Positions 1 to 11,086 of a DNA stretch of 64,000 bases are shown here, in pieces. Positions within the stretch are counted from its first letter, which is position 1. Each line of letters starts with the position of its first letter. A program made the translations under genes and the position numbers. Origin of the DNA: Porticoccaceae bacterium (GTDB lineage Bacteria > Pseudomonadota > Gammaproteobacteria > Pseudomonadales > Porticoccaceae); the NCBI GenBank assembly GCA_029248755.1, contig JAQWIR010000020.1:1-64000 (forward strand), read 5' to 3'. The notes beneath the pieces are model-generated. The model did no database searches and was not told the DNA's origin. It saw nothing but the letters and a program-made list of their open reading frames with translations.

Positions 1-49
1 GATCTATTTACTCTAACTTTTGACATTAACTAATCGTTAGAGTTAATAC

Positions 50-81
50 AAAAAAGCCGAGCTTTTAGCTCGGTTTTTTTT
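50..81. terminator. Rho-independent terminator, probably bidirectional
   Basis: CCGAGCT-TTT-AGCTCGG stem preceded by an A-tract and followed by TTTTTTTT; lies at the 3' end of the minus-strand gene 91..705. Confidence 0.85.
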
Positions 82-90
82 GCTTTAAAA

Positions 91-705
91 TCACTCTGAG
101 CTTAAAGCTAGTATGTATTTTTCCGACTTCCAAGGCTTATAAAGCCTTCGCGAAATAATTTCTGACTTAAGATTTTCTGTACAAATATCTGCTAGCTGCC
201 AAAAAGGGGGTCTTCCAGGATCTGCGATTAGTATTCTCTTTACCCCCGTTTTTATCGCTCTTTGTATAAAATTAAATAGTGGATCAGTCATTTCATCCCA
301 AAAGCAAATATCACTACCAATAATATATTGATAGCTCGCTAACTCATCTTCATTTATGGACTCAAAATTACGTACTTGAAATTCCATTGTACAATTATTA
401 ATTGAGTTTTGAAGATCAAAATAGGGTTGTACACTAGAATCTATATCAATACCTGTGACATTTACATCTTGGTTCTTGGTTAAAAATAGACCAGATAAAC
501 CCCAGCCACAACCAATTTCTAATACTTTTGACTTCGCTTTAAATGGATAGGTTTCAAGATAGTCAATTAAAGCAAAACTTGAGCGCCAAACTTTGTTGCC
601 ATGAGCACTATGCCCTTGCTGTAAGCGTTTTATTTTGCGAACTTCAGGGTGGGTTGATCGTAAAATCTTCAAGCCACAATGATTGATAATATGCTGTTCT
701 GACAC
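91..705 (-). CDS. Class I SAM-dependent methyltransferase (METTL/lysine methyltransferase-like)
   Basis: ORF with SAM motif VLEIGCGWGLSGLFL and downstream GSDICFWDE. Confidence 0.75.
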   Translation of the reverse strand: MSEQHIINHCGLKILRSTHPEVRKIKRLQQGHSAHGNKVWRSSFALIDYLETYPFKAKSKVLEIGCGWGLSGLFLTKNQDVNVTGIDIDSSVQPYFDLQNSINNCTMEFQVRNFESINEDELASYQYIIGSDICFWDEMTDPLFNFIQRAIKTGVKRILIADPGRPPFWQLADICTENLKSEIISRRLYKPWKSEKYILALSSE

Positions 706-838
706 TTTTTTATATCCAAATTATATTGTTGGGGTATTTTATCTTTAATGCTTAGGTCTTTGGAATAGGGTGGTTGCCATAAATATTTTTTTAACGTTAA
801 ATGAACGCCCTCGAAGCTTATGTTAATTAAAGGCAATT

Positions 839-1966
839 ATGACCAATTCTGTTTACCATCCGTATTTAAATGCAATTTATCGAAATACTGATGTGCAATT
901 TTGGTTATTGCAAATTATCGGTTGGTTTGGGCTTTCTTTGATTAGCTTTTTAAGCCTTACTCTGTGGTACGACCAGCAGGGTAGTGGATATATTGGACAT
1001 ACATTACTTCAGTCGGCTCTTGGTGTTTTGGTTTCTTGGCCTCTGCGTTATTTATTTCACTTTTTTTGGAATGATATATTAATATTTCGTATATCATCTG
1101 CCATAGCTGGGATTATCGGTTGTTCTTTAATTTGGACAATCTTAAGAATAAGTACTTTTATGTCAATGACTGGTGAGCAGGATATCTGGTCTGACTTTGG
1201 TGGCTGGCTGTTTGGTTCGATTTTGATTTTTTTATGTTGGGTAGCCTTTTACCATTTTGTTAAATATTACCAATTACTGCAAAATCAACATCAAACATTA
1301 CTAGAGTTGGCCTCAGATACTCAGCAAGAACAATTAAAGCGACTTCAAGCAGAAACCATAGCCCATGAGGCTCAACTTAAAATGTTGCGCTATCAGCTAA
1401 ATCCGCATTTTTTATTTAATACACTGAATGCTATTTCTGCATTAGTGAAAGTTAATGAATCATCTAAAGCCCATGAAATGATCGTCCAGTTAAGTAACTT
1501 CTTACGCTATTCGCTTGATAATGATCCGATTAATAAAGTAAGCCTGAGACAAGAAATTGATGCAGTAAAACAGTATCTAAAGATTGAGCGTACTAGATTT
1601 GGCGAACGCTTAAAGTTACACTTCGATGTGCCCCAAATCTGTGAAAGTATTGATGTTCCAAGCTTGATTCTTCAGCCTTTGGTAGAAAATGCAATTAAAT
1701 TCGGTATTGCACCCTCTGTATCGGGTGGGAAAGTATCTATAGTGGCAATCATTGAGGATTCCTATCTAATTACAAAGGTCATTGATACGGGTCCTGGAAT
1801 GAATCCAATAAAAAGTCCAATTAAGTCAGCAGGTATAGGATTAAAAAATACCGATGAAAGGCTTAGGGAATTTTACAATGACGACTATGAGTTAAATTTA
1901 GATAACACTTCAGATGGTGGTCTTTGTGTAACATTAAAGATTCCAATCGATCATTTGTCGGATTAA
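839..1966 (+). CDS. LytS/AlgZ-type sensor histidine kinase
   Basis: LRYQLNPHFLFNTLNAISALV (His_kinase family) and a C-terminal ATPase region; N-terminal TM segments; followed by a LytTR regulator. Confidence 0.88.
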   Translation: MTNSVYHPYLNAIYRNTDVQFWLLQIIGWFGLSLISFLSLTLWYDQQGSGYIGHTLLQSALGVLVSWPLRYLFHFFWNDILIFRISSAIAGIIGCSLIWTILRISTFMSMTGEQDIWSDFGGWLFGSILIFLCWVAFYHFVKYYQLLQNQHQTLLELASDTQQEQLKRLQAETIAHEAQLKMLRYQLNPHFLFNTLNAISALVKVNESSKAHEMIVQLSNFLRYSLDNDPINKVSLRQEIDAVKQYLKIERTRFGERLKLHFDVPQICESIDVPSLILQPLVENAIKFGIAPSVSGGKVSIVAIIEDSYLITKVIDTGPGMNPIKSPIKSAGIGLKNTDERLREFYNDDYELNLDNTSDGGLCVTLKIPIDHLSD

Positions 1967-1983
1967 ATTTTTAGAAGGGTATT

Positions 1984-2790
1984 ATGCAAAAACTAAGAAC
2001 AGTTATTGTCGATGACGAACCGCTCTCACTTGATTTATTACGCGCTGTGCTTAGTGAAATTAGTGATATTGAAATTGTAGGTGAGTGCAGCAATGGAAAG
2101 CAAGCGGTTGAGGCTGCCATGAAGTTGCAACCAGAATTATTATTCCTTGATATTCAAATGCCGGGCATGAACGGGTTTGACGTAATTCGTTCCCTGCAAA
2201 CAGATATTATGCCTATGGTCGTTTTTATTACTGCTTATGATCAGTATGCAGTTGATGCATTTGATCTTCATGCTGTAGATTATGTCTTGAAGCCATTAGA
2301 CAGCGAAAGAATAGCTCGCTCAGTTGATCGCGCGGTTGATCGCCTTAAGAATGATGTGGATCGCAGTTTTAAAAGCCCTCTTATTGGTGCTATTGAAGAG
2401 ATTTCAGAGCGCGCATCAAAAGAGGAGCAAGCTGAAGAGCCAAAAAGTACTATACCAGACGGTATGAAAAGAAAACTCTTGGTGCGTGATTCAGGTGTGG
2501 TAAAAGTGATCCCATTTGATGATATCGATTGGGTTGATGCTGCAGGTGATTATATGTGTGTCCATGCGGGCGGAGAAACCCATGTCATTCGAAGTACATT
2601 ACGCGATTTAATGACCAAACTAGACGACAACCTGTTTGTTAGAATTCACCGCTCTACCATTGTTAATGTAGAGCGTGTAGTGAGTGTTACACCTCTGCAA
2701 AAGGGGGGGAGTTTATTGCATCTTACTCAGGGCGAATCGTTAAAAGTAAGCCGTAATTACCGAGATTCTATTAGGAAATTCTTTAATTAA
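1984..2790 (+). CDS. LytTR-family response regulator (AlgR/LytR-like)
   Basis: Receiver domain VIVDDEPLSLDLLR...LFLDIQMPGMNGFDV and C-terminal LytTR domain (FVRIHRSTIVNVERV). Confidence 0.9.
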   Translation: MQKLRTVIVDDEPLSLDLLRAVLSEISDIEIVGECSNGKQAVEAAMKLQPELLFLDIQMPGMNGFDVIRSLQTDIMPMVVFITAYDQYAVDAFDLHAVDYVLKPLDSERIARSVDRAVDRLKNDVDRSFKSPLIGAIEEISERASKEEQAEEPKSTIPDGMKRKLLVRDSGVVKVIPFDDIDWVDAAGDYMCVHAGGETHVIRSTLRDLMTKLDDNLFVRIHRSTIVNVERVVSVTPLQKGGSLLHLTQGESLKVSRNYRDSIRKFFN

Positions 2791-3590
2791 ATTTTAAAAA
2801 AATCTTTTGCGTTTGAGCTGGTTTCTTGAGCAATAGTCTCTAGTGTTTCTTCACGAAAGTTAGCAATCTCTCTTAGTACCCATGGTAGAAAGGCTGGTTC
2901 ATTGCGTCTATTTTTTGGTTTTTCTGGTATATTTTGAGGTAACAAATAGGGTGCGTCTGTTTCGATCATTAGCTTATCTAAAGGTATACTAGATACAAGG
3001 CTTTGTAATTGTTTACCTCTCTTTTTATCGCATATCCAACCGGTAACGCCTATATGTAGATCCAGGTCTAAATAGCGGTAAAGTGTTTCCCGATCACCCG
3101 TAAAACAGTGAATCACTCCTTGTGTAAAGTGATCTCTGTATTCATGCAATATTTCGAGTTGACGCTTAGCGGCATCTCTTTCATGCATAAAAAGTGGCAT
3201 ATGTTTATTACTTGCCAGTTCAAGTTGTGCCTCAAAGGCTTTGACTTGGTCAGCTTCTGTAGAAAAATTACGATTAAAATCAAGACCAGTTTCACCAATA
3301 GCCACTACATTTTTGTGAAGGGCTAATTGCTCAAGTTTTTTTAAGACTTGGCTGTTATATTCCTTGGCATGATGCGGGTGAATGCCGACGGTCGCATATA
3401 GCATCTTCGGGAATTGTTGTTCGAACTTTTCACAAATTCTAATCACTTCTTCAGTTTCTAATACTGATGTTCCAGTCAAAATTAACTGGCCTATATTTGC
3501 GTCTTTCGCGCGCTGTAAGGTTTCCTCCAGATCATCATTAAATCGATTATTTGTGAGGTTTACGCCTATATCAATCAGTAATTCAGTCAT
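2787..3590 (-). CDS. tatD: TatD family hydrolase/DNase
   Basis: IDIGVNLTNNRF, VGIHPHHAKE, AIGETGLDFNR, IETDAPYLLP motifs. Confidence 0.9.
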   Translation of the reverse strand: MTELLIDIGVNLTNNRFNDDLEETLQRAKDANIGQLILTGTSVLETEEVIRICEKFEQQFPKMLYATVGIHPHHAKEYNSQVLKKLEQLALHKNVVAIGETGLDFNRNFSTEADQVKAFEAQLELASNKHMPLFMHERDAAKRQLEILHEYRDHFTQGVIHCFTGDRETLYRYLDLDLHIGVTGWICDKKRGKQLQSLVSSIPLDKLMIETDAPYLLPQNIPEKPKNRRNEPAFLPWVLREIANFREETLETIAQETSSNAKDFFKI

Positions 3591-3712
3591 GATCTTTGTA
3601 GAGTTCTTATAATAAAAGCCAAATTCTAACCTAAAGCCTCTATTAAAGTTAATTCTGTTGGCTAAAATCCATCTATTAATGTTTATAATATGAATGTTAT
3701 GCAGTTTTTAAG

Positions 3713-4216
3713 TTGATTTGGAGCGTATCAATGGTTTGGCTATTAATAATCTTTTGTCTGGCAGTTGCCGTATCTCCGCTTATGTGGATGAAAAGCACAC
3801 CGCGCCAACAACAGGTTATGGAAAATCGAAAAAAAGCGCGAAGTCTTACTATTAATGTCAATATTTGCAAACAAGCAGATGCATTGGATTCAGAAAGTCG
3901 CTTGGATGCTATTTTCTATTGGCTTGATTGGCAGCAAGATAATTTAAATGAATCATGGGTTTTACATCGTCGAAGTAAGCGTGGCTGGGAATCTTGCTTT
4001 GATGGATGGCGTTGGATTAATCAAGAAGCCGATAAAGTATGGCTTGAAGTAATCGGTTCCATTATTGATGATCTTCCCTCTGGCGTGAGTGCCATTGTTA
4101 CTAATAAACAGGGTATAGGGGTTGTTTGGGATGAGCGTGGAGATGTGATTGCGGTAGAAAATTTGCACCAATGTTTAATCAAATTATGCAACAAAGGAAA
4201 AGAAATTTGTACTTGA
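3713..4216 (+). CDS. Hypothetical membrane-anchored protein upstream of topA
   Basis: Single N-terminal TM segment; family not recognised; co-directional with topA. Confidence 0.6.
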   Translation: MIWSVSMVWLLIIFCLAVAVSPLMWMKSTPRQQQVMENRKKARSLTINVNICKQADALDSESRLDAIFYWLDWQQDNLNESWVLHRRSKRGWESCFDGWRWINQEADKVWLEVIGSIIDDLPSGVSAIVTNKQGIGVVWDERGDVIAVENLHQCLIKLCNKGKEICT

Positions 4217-4326
4217 GGCTTGACCTAGGGGTACTCTAAGAAGTATTTTTGCGCACCTTTACTTTAATCATTTGCTTATACTTAGCAAATTTAAATCTAA
4301 ATATATAATGTGGAAAGCTCTTTTAA

Positions 4327-6963
4327 ATGGGTAAATCATTAGTAATTGTAGAATCACCAGCCAAGGCTAAAACAATTAATCGTTATCTTGGTGACGACTT
4401 TATCGTTAAATCGAGCGTGGGCCATATTCGCGATTTGCCCACCGGTTCTAGCCGAACGCCCTCGGATCCCAAAGAGCGTGCCAAGCAAGCGGCATTGACC
4501 CGCAAGATGTCTCCTGAAGATAAAGTATTGCATCGTGAGCGCAAAGCTAAAACTCAACTCATTAAAAGTATGGGTATAAATCCGGATAATAATTGGGCCG
4601 CAGAATATGCTACCTTGCCCGGTAAAGAAAAAGTGGTATCTGAGCTTAAAAAGCTAGCTAAGAACGCAGACACTATTTATCTCGCAACTGTTATGGACAG
4701 AGAGGGAGAAGCCATTGCATGGCATCTAACGCAAGTTATTGGTGGCGATGATAGTCGCTACAAGCGAGTTGTATTTAATGAAATTACTAAAAAAGCCATT
4801 CGCCATGCCTTTGAAGACCCAGGCACATTAGACCAGCATAGAGTCGATGCTCAACAAGCCAGACGCTTTTTAGATCGTGTTGTTGGTTTTATGGTGTCCC
4901 CATTGTTATGGGAAAAAGTTGGACGTGGACTTTCCGCTGGACGCGTGCAGTCTGTTGCACTGAAAATGATTGTTGAGAGAGAGCGTGAAATCCGTGCTTT
5001 CTTTCCTGAAGAATACTGGACAGTCCAAGCAGACTTGGAAGCTGGTGATTCGTCGACTGATGGATTGGTTTCAAGATTTGATGTTAAAAAATATCAAGGC
5101 AAAGCATTTCGTCCTAACAACAAAGAACAAACTGATACAGCACTGGCTTATTTACGTGATTCTGATTACTCAGTGTCAAAACGTGAAGATAGAGCCACCA
5201 AATCTAAACCATCTGCGCCCTTTATTACATCAACCCTACAGCAAGCCGCGAGCACCAAGCTGGGCTATGGTGTAAAGAAAACCATGACTATGGCTCAGCG
5301 TTTGTATGAAGGTGGCTACATTACCTATATGCGAACAGATTCTACTAATCTAAGTAATGATGCAGTTGCTAATTGTCGTGATTACATACAACGTCAGCAT
5401 GGGAAAAAGTATCTACCTGAAAAGCCCATCAATTACAGTAGTAAGAGTGGGGCACAAGAAGCGCACGAAGCCATTAGACCCTCAAATATAGATATCACTC
5501 CGGGTAGTCTAAGTGATATGGAGGTTGATGCTCGTCGCTTATATCAATTAATTTGGCAGCAATTTGTAGCTTGTCAAATGACGCCAGCTGAATTTACGTC
5601 TTCAACCTTAACCGTGGTTGCGGGTGATTATGAAATGACCGTTAAGGGTCGTGTTACTAAATTTGACGGTTTCTTGGCAGTTATGCCTGCCAGAGACGAA
5701 GATGCAGAGCTGCCAGACCTTCAAAAGGGAGATGCCCTTAAACTGCTGACGTTATTGCCGCAGCAGCACTTTACCAAGCCACCTGCACGTTATTCTGAAG
5801 CGGCGTTGGTAAAAGAGTTAGAAAAGCGCGGTATTGGGCGACCCTCTACTTATGCTTCAATTATTTCAACGATTCAAGATCGTGGCTATGTCCGCATTGA
5901 AAACAAGCGTATGTTTGCTGAAAAAATTGGCGACATAGTGACGGATCGCTTGAGTGAGAGTTTTACTGATCTGATGGACTATGGTTTTACTGCTACTATG
6001 GAGCGTCAGTTAGATGATATTGCAGCAGGAACATTAAATTGGAAAAAGCTATTAGATAAGTTTTACAGCGAATTTAATCAAAAATTAGCTAATGCCAAGG
6101 ATTCTGATGGCGGCATGCGCCCTAATTCGCCTTCTGAGACCGATATTGAGTGTAACCTATGCGGCAGGCCTATGATGATTAGAACGGCAGGCACAGGTGT
6201 GTTTCTGGGCTGTTCAGGTTATTCTTTGCCACCTAAAGAGCGTTGTAAGAATACAATTAATCTAACCTCTGGCGATGAAGCCATCAATATTGATGAAGAT
6301 GACGAGGCTGAGTCAAAGTCACTCTTAAACAAGCATCGCTGTAAACTATGTAATACATCCATGGACAGCTACCTGCTCGATACTTCTCGAAAACTTCATA
6401 TCTGTGGTAATAACCCTGACTGTGCTGGATATGAAGTGGAGATGGGGCAGTACGTTATTAAGGGCTATGAAGGGCCGACATTAGAGTGCGATAAATGTGG
6501 CAGTGAAATGCAACTCAAAAATGGTCGTTTTGGTAAATATTTTGGTTGTACTAATGATAATTGTAAAAACACTAGAAAACTTTTGAGAAGCGGTGAAGCA
6601 GCGCCGCCAAAAGCCGATCCAATTCCGATGCCAGAATTACAATGTGCCAAAGTTGACGATCATTATGTATTAAGAGACGGAGCTTCCGGTATTTTTCTGG
6701 CAGCTAGTCAGTTTCCAAGACATCGTGAAACCCGAGCACCGCTTGTTTCTGAATTATTACCCTATAAAAAAGAGATTGATAAAAAATATCAATTTTTATT
6801 AGAAGCACCACTGAAAGATTCTGAGGGTAGGGATACCGTTGTTCGCTATAGTCGAAAGACTAAAGAGCAGTATGTCCGCAGTGAAAAGGATGGTAAACCT
6901 ACGGGTTGGAATGCTTTTTACTCCAAAGGTAGCTGGTCTGTATCTGAAAAGTCTGGCAGTTAA
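4327..6963 (+). CDS. topA: DNA topoisomerase I
   Basis: [30 protein letters not shown] active site, C-terminal zinc-finger repeats. Confidence 0.98.
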   Translation: MGKSLVIVESPAKAKTINRYLGDDFIVKSSVGHIRDLPTGSSRTPSDPKERAKQAALTRKMSPEDKVLHRERKAKTQLIKSMGINPDNNWAAEYATLPGKEKVVSELKKLAKNADTIYLATVMDREGEAIAWHLTQVIGGDDSRYKRVVFNEITKKAIRHAFEDPGTLDQHRVDAQQARRFLDRVVGFMVSPLLWEKVGRGLSAGRVQSVALKMIVEREREIRAFFPEEYWTVQADLEAGDSSTDGLVSRFDVKKYQGKAFRPNNKEQTDTALAYLRDSDYSVSKREDRATKSKPSAPFITSTLQQAASTKLGYGVKKTMTMAQRLYEGGYITYMRTDSTNLSNDAVANCRDYIQRQHGKKYLPEKPINYSSKSGAQEAHEAIRPSNIDITPGSLSDMEVDARRLYQLIWQQFVACQMTPAEFTSSTLTVVAGDYEMTVKGRVTKFDGFLAVMPARDEDAELPDLQKGDALKLLTLLPQQHFTKPPARYSEAALVKELEKRGIGRPSTYASIISTIQDRGYVRIENKRMFAEKIGDIVTDRLSESFTDLMDYGFTATMERQLDDIAAGTLNWKKLLDKFYSEFNQKLANAKDSDGGMRPNSPSETDIECNLCGRPMMIRTAGTGVFLGCSGYSLPPKERCKNTINLTSGDEAINIDEDDEAESKSLLNKHRCKLCNTSMDSYLLDTSRKLHICGNNPDCAGYEVEMGQYVIKGYEGPTLECDKCGSEMQLKNGRFGKYFGCTNDNCKNTRKLLRSGEAAPPKADPIPMPELQCAKVDDHYVLRDGASGIFLAASQFPRHRETRAPLVSELLPYKKEIDKKYQFLLEAPLKDSEGRDTVVRYSRKTKEQYVRSEKDGKPTGWNAFYSKGSWSVSEKSGS

Positions 6964-6968
6964 ATACA

Positions 6969-7496
6969 GTGAGCACCTGTTCTTATCTGTCAGCAGTCAA
7001 TCAAAAGCTACTATTTGCCAAGAAGCTTATAAAGCTCATTAAAGCAAATCCTGCTGCGTCTCAAGATAGACATATGCGAGTTTCTTTAGCTCAATCAATC
7101 ACCCTTCATCTTGGGCAAGCTTGGGCTTGGCACCTGCAAGATGTAGCTAGTAACTACAAGGTAAAAGATCCATCAATCATTAAATCAGTTGATGATCTAG
7201 AAGACAGTTTAATGGCTGACGGAAAACAACCTGCAGAATCATCAGAATTAAAACAACTGTTCTACAACAATAACGCTTGGGCAAATGATATGCTCTATGC
7301 CTTTAGCCAGCTTTCATCATTGCCTGTTATTCGCAAAGCCGAAATGGATGCAGATCGTTTGCCCATGCTATCCCTTGATGATGCGGCTAACTCAAAGAGA
7401 AAAGCGGTGGATTGGGATTTGGACCAAGCTATGGACTGGTCTAAACAAATGACTGAACTCGTAGAAAGACATAGAGATATGATGATCGAATTTTGA
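6969..7496 (+). CDS. DUF6586-like conserved hypothetical
   Basis: Position next to topA and similarity to the Pseudomonas PA3010-type protein (recalled). Confidence 0.6.
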   Translation: MSTCSYLSAVNQKLLFAKKLIKLIKANPAASQDRHMRVSLAQSITLHLGQAWAWHLQDVASNYKVKDPSIIKSVDDLEDSLMADGKQPAESSELKQLFYNNNAWANDMLYAFSQLSSLPVIRKAEMDADRLPMLSLDDAANSKRKAVDWDLDQAMDWSKQMTELVERHRDMMIEF

Positions 7497-7526
7497 TCAG
7501 ACGATTAACCTTACTCCCTATTAATA

Positions 7527-7781
7527 TTGAGAAAAAACCTAATGAGTACACCAGCATTTGAGCTAATCATTTTAGAAAATGGCGATATTGGATTACAGCG
7601 TGCCGGTGTCGATGAAACACTTGTACGAGTAAAATTTTCATCTAAGGTAAAAGAATATTTAGGCGATCAGCAGGTCGAAATTGCTAAACAAATGATTGAT
7701 TCTGGTATCCAGGCAGTCATTGAATGGGAGCAGGCTACGGTCGTGGCGCAAGAACAAGAACCTAGCGATACGGTCCATTAA
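7527..7781 (+). CDS. Conserved hypothetical protein (PA3009-like)
   Basis: Short ORF in the topA-lexA interval; syntenic position. Confidence 0.6.
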   Translation: MRKNLMSTPAFELIILENGDIGLQRAGVDETLVRVKFSSKVKEYLGDQQVEIAKQMIDSGIQAVIEWEQATVVAQEQEPSDTVH

Positions 7782-7805
7782 ACTTCTTAGATAGGTACGT
7801 AAGAG

Positions 7806-8171
7806 ATGTCTGACATTGATGTTTTAAAAAAAATTGCTGCTAACCATCATATCTCAAGTCAGCGTCAACACCTTATGTTGTGTACGGCAGGATTATGTAG
7901 CTCCCCGGAGTTGGCTGAAGATTCTTGGAGTTACCTAAAGACACGCATAAAAGCGTTAAAACTGATGGATGTTGACTCAGGAGTGTTACGTTCAAAAGTA
8001 GGCTGTTTAAGAGTATGTAAGCAAGGCCCCATAATGGTGAGTTACCCAGACGGAACCTGGTATCACAGTTGCACGCCTGAGGTAATAGAAATAATACTCC
8101 AAGAGCATGTTATAAAAGGGGTCCCAGTAGAGGAGTATATTTTTGCTAAGGATGATTTAGGGGCTTCTTAA
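7806..8171 (+). CDS. (2Fe-2S) thioredoxin-like ferredoxin domain protein
   Basis: Cys motifs MLCTAGLCSS...VGCLRVCKQGPIMVSYPDGTWYHSCTPE. Confidence 0.8.
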   Translation: MSDIDVLKKIAANHHISSQRQHLMLCTAGLCSSPELAEDSWSYLKTRIKALKLMDVDSGVLRSKVGCLRVCKQGPIMVSYPDGTWYHSCTPEVIEIILQEHVIKGVPVEEYIFAKDDLGAS

Positions 8172-8176
8172 GCGTC

Positions 8177-8782
8177 TTAAATTGCAACCCTTACAACGCC
8201 GACAGCCAGTCCTTCTATGGCAAAATCCTGATGACGCAAATCAACCATAATCGGGGAGTACTGTTGATTTTCAGGTAAAAGCTGTATTTCATGCTTACTT
8301 CTAGTTCTTTTTAACCGTTTTACCGTGACTTCACCATCCACTCTAGCAACTACAATTTGCTGATTTTCTGCAGTAGGTTGCTGATGAACGGCTAATAAAT
8401 CGCCATCCATAATGCCCACATCAACCATACTTTGACCTTGTACTCTTAAAAAGTAATCGGCATGAGGATGAAACGTACTTGAAGGTACTTCTTGATAGTC
8501 TTCGATATTTTGCTCAGCAAGGATAGGCTCCCCGGCAGCAACACGCCCAACAATCGGGATTCCCAATACCTGCTCGGCAATACGAATTCCTCGAGAGGCA
8601 CCAGGAATCATTTCAATCGCTCCCTTGCGAGCGAGTGCTTTTAGGTGGTCTTCTGCAGCATTAGCTGAACGAAAACCGAGCTGTTCAGCAATCTCAGCGC
8701 GGGTAGGCGGGTAACCTGTCTGCTCTAGGTTGTCTTTAATAAGATCAAAGATTTGTTGCTGTCTAGCGGTTAAACGTTCCAT
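8177..8782 (-). CDS. lexA: LexA SOS repressor
   Basis: N-terminal HTH, autoproteolysis region [12 protein letters not shown], catalytic QGQSM...[15 protein letters not shown]. Confidence 0.98.
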   Translation of the reverse strand: MERLTARQQQIFDLIKDNLEQTGYPPTRAEIAEQLGFRSANAAEDHLKALARKGAIEMIPGASRGIRIAEQVLGIPIVGRVAAGEPILAEQNIEDYQEVPSSTFHPHADYFLRVQGQSMVDVGIMDGDLLAVHQQPTAENQQIVVARVDGEVTVKRLKRTRSKHEIQLLPENQQYSPIMVDLRHQDFAIEGLAVGVVRVAI

Positions 8783-8806
8783 CTTAGACTCCTGTATATA
8801 TATAGC

Positions 8807-8822
8807 CTGTTATTATATACAG
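8807..8822. promoter_or_regulatory. LexA (SOS) box upstream of lexA
   Basis: CTGTTATTATATACAG matches CTG-N10-CAG; adjacent degenerate half-site CTGTATATATATAGCC at 8792-8807. Confidence 0.85.
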
Positions 8823-8937
8823 TATTAATGGCTATGCAAGCCCTTTCAATTTAAAAAATCATGTTCTGTTTGTTAGCAATACATAGTTATAGGTAGAATG
8901 TGTTTTGTTTTTTTATAACTCTTTGGTGATTGGCAAG

Positions 8938-9969
8938 ATGGAGAATCAGATATACGGACGCCTTATGCTCGATTTAGTGGGCACAGAATTAATGCCCACT
9001 GAGCGCGATCTGCTTAAGAATAAGCATGTTGGTGGAGTAATTTTGTTTGCTCGTAATATCCATAGCAAACAGCAAGTATGTGATTTGGTGGCAGATATTC
9101 GTAGCTGTTCTGAGTATATTTTGATCGCTGTGGATCAAGAGGGTGGTCGTGTTCAGCGTTTTAAGCAGGGGTTTACCTGTTTGCCGTCAATGCAAACTTT
9201 AGGAGATTTGGTTGCATCTAATTCAAAGGAAGGCCTACAACTCGCTAAAAATGTCGGCTGGCTTATGGCCTCAGAAGTTTTAGCCTGTGGTTTAGATATC
9301 AGTTTTGCGCCGGTTTTAGATGTGGACAGACATCACAGCAGTATTATTGGTGATCGGTCTTTTTCCGATTCTGCCGAGCAGGTTATTGTAGCCGCAAACG
9401 CTTTTATTTCAGGAATGAATGAAGCCGGTATGGCCGCTACAGGAAAGCATTTCCCCGGTCATGGTGGCGTAGTAGCCGATAGTCACTTAGAGGCACCGGT
9501 AGATCATAGATCAATGGCCGAGTTAGAAGAAAGAGATTTACAGCCCTTTGTTGCACTAAGCGCAGAATTAGCCGGTATTATGCCAGCGCATATTACATTC
9601 CCTAATATTGATTCATCCTCTGTAGGTTTTTCCAAGTATTGGTTGCAGCAAATACTGCGTTCAAACCTTGGTTTTAAGGGCGTCATTTTTAGTGATGATC
9701 TCAGTATGAAAGGCGCTGATGTTGCTGGCGGCTATATCGAAAAAACGGAGATGGCACTGAGCGCTGGATGCGATATGATACTGGTCTGTAATTGCCCTGA
9801 AGGCGCTAGTGAAGTTTTAGCTTATTTGGAGCGATTAGAGGTGAAAGGTTGTGAAAAAATTGCCACAATGAGAGCTAGTAAGTCCCTTAATTGGGAGCAG
9901 TTAAATAAAGACACGCGTTACCAACAGACAATAAAAACACTTCAGCAGCTGACTGATACAGGAACTTAA
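8938..9969 (+). CDS. nagZ: Beta-N-acetylhexosaminidase NagZ
   Basis: AVDQEGGRVQRF and GKHFPGHGGV..DSH motifs; start refined to MENQIYGRLMLDL. Confidence 0.95.
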   Translation: MENQIYGRLMLDLVGTELMPTERDLLKNKHVGGVILFARNIHSKQQVCDLVADIRSCSEYILIAVDQEGGRVQRFKQGFTCLPSMQTLGDLVASNSKEGLQLAKNVGWLMASEVLACGLDISFAPVLDVDRHHSSIIGDRSFSDSAEQVIVAANAFISGMNEAGMAATGKHFPGHGGVVADSHLEAPVDHRSMAELEERDLQPFVALSAELAGIMPAHITFPNIDSSSVGFSKYWLQQILRSNLGFKGVIFSDDLSMKGADVAGGYIEKTEMALSAGCDMILVCNCPEGASEVLAYLERLEVKGCEKIATMRASKSLNWEQLNKDTRYQQTIKTLQQLTDTGT

Positions 9970-9970
9970 G

Positions 9971-11068
9971 ATGAATGCACTTGAATCTTGGCTAGTAAAT
10001 TTAACCGGTGAAACCTATTTATGGATAGGTGAGCTTTTTTTAATTGTTTTTGCAGCGCTGCTTGCAGGTTATCTTTTAAATAAACTATTTAATCGCCTTC
10101 AACTAAAAGCGGCTGAAACACCGACGGTGTGGGACGATGCTTTTCTAGAAGCCTGCCGTGCGCCGGCTATTTGGTTAGTATGGATACTGGGTATAAATTT
10201 TGCCGTTGGCATAACAGCCCAGCGAATTGACTCACCATTACAGGCGCTTATTGAACCGGCAAATCGCTTAGCATTTATTATTTTAGGCGCATTGTTTATC
10301 AATGGTTTTATTAAACGTGTTGAGCGCAATCTTTTAGATCCTTTGTTTATGACTAAGCCTATGGATCCAACCACAGTAAAGGCAGTATCTAAGCTATTTC
10401 GTGCCGCAGTTCTTATTACCGCTATTTTGGTGATTATGCAGTTTTTAGGTTATAGCATATCTGGATTACTGGCCTTTGGTGGTATAGGCGGTATTGCAGT
10501 GGGTTTTGCAGCTAAAGATCTTTTAGCTAATTTTTTTGGTGGATTAATGATTTATCTAGATCGTCCATTTTCGGTGGGTGATTGGGTGCGTTCTCCAGAT
10601 AAAGAAATTGAAGGTACGGTAGAGGATATTGGCTGGCGTCTAACCCGTATTAGAACCTTTGATAAGCGTCCTTTGTACATACCTAATTCTATATTTGCCA
10701 GTATATCGGTTGAGAATCCCTCCCGAATGACCAATAGAAGAATCTATGAGTCGGTTGGTATTCGCTATGATGATATTTCCTGTATGACGCCAATTATTGA
10801 TCAGGTGAATGCTATGTTGCGAGAGCATAATGAAATAGATTCTGACCAAGTCATAATTGTGAATTTTGATAAGTTTGCACCCAGCTCTTTAGACTTTTTT
10901 GTCTATGCCTACACCAAGACAACCCAATGGGTAAAATTCCATGAGATCAAACAAGATGTTCTGCTTAAAGTGGCGGCGATCATTGAGGAAAACAAAGCAG
11001 AAATAGCGTTCCCAACCTCAACCTTACATATAGCGCCCTCAGGACTTGAGTCGGCATCAGCTAAGTAA
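9971..11068 (+). CDS. MscS-family mechanosensitive channel
   Basis: GGIGGIAVGFAAKDLLANFFGGLMIYLDRPFSVGDWV. Confidence 0.92.
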   Translation: MNALESWLVNLTGETYLWIGELFLIVFAALLAGYLLNKLFNRLQLKAAETPTVWDDAFLEACRAPAIWLVWILGINFAVGITAQRIDSPLQALIEPANRLAFIILGALFINGFIKRVERNLLDPLFMTKPMDPTTVKAVSKLFRAAVLITAILVIMQFLGYSISGLLAFGGIGGIAVGFAAKDLLANFFGGLMIYLDRPFSVGDWVRSPDKEIEGTVEDIGWRLTRIRTFDKRPLYIPNSIFASISVENPSRMTNRRIYESVGIRYDDISCMTPIIDQVNAMLREHNEIDSDQVIIVNFDKFAPSSLDFFVYAYTKTTQWVKFHEIKQDVLLKVAAIIEENKAEIAFPTSTLHIAPSGLESASAK

Positions 11069-11086
11069 TGCAGTGAAAAAGCTGAG

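Noticed and set aside
3108-3612. Small ORFs overlapping tatD
   Set aside because: Out-of-frame or antisense overlaps with a well-supported tatD gene.
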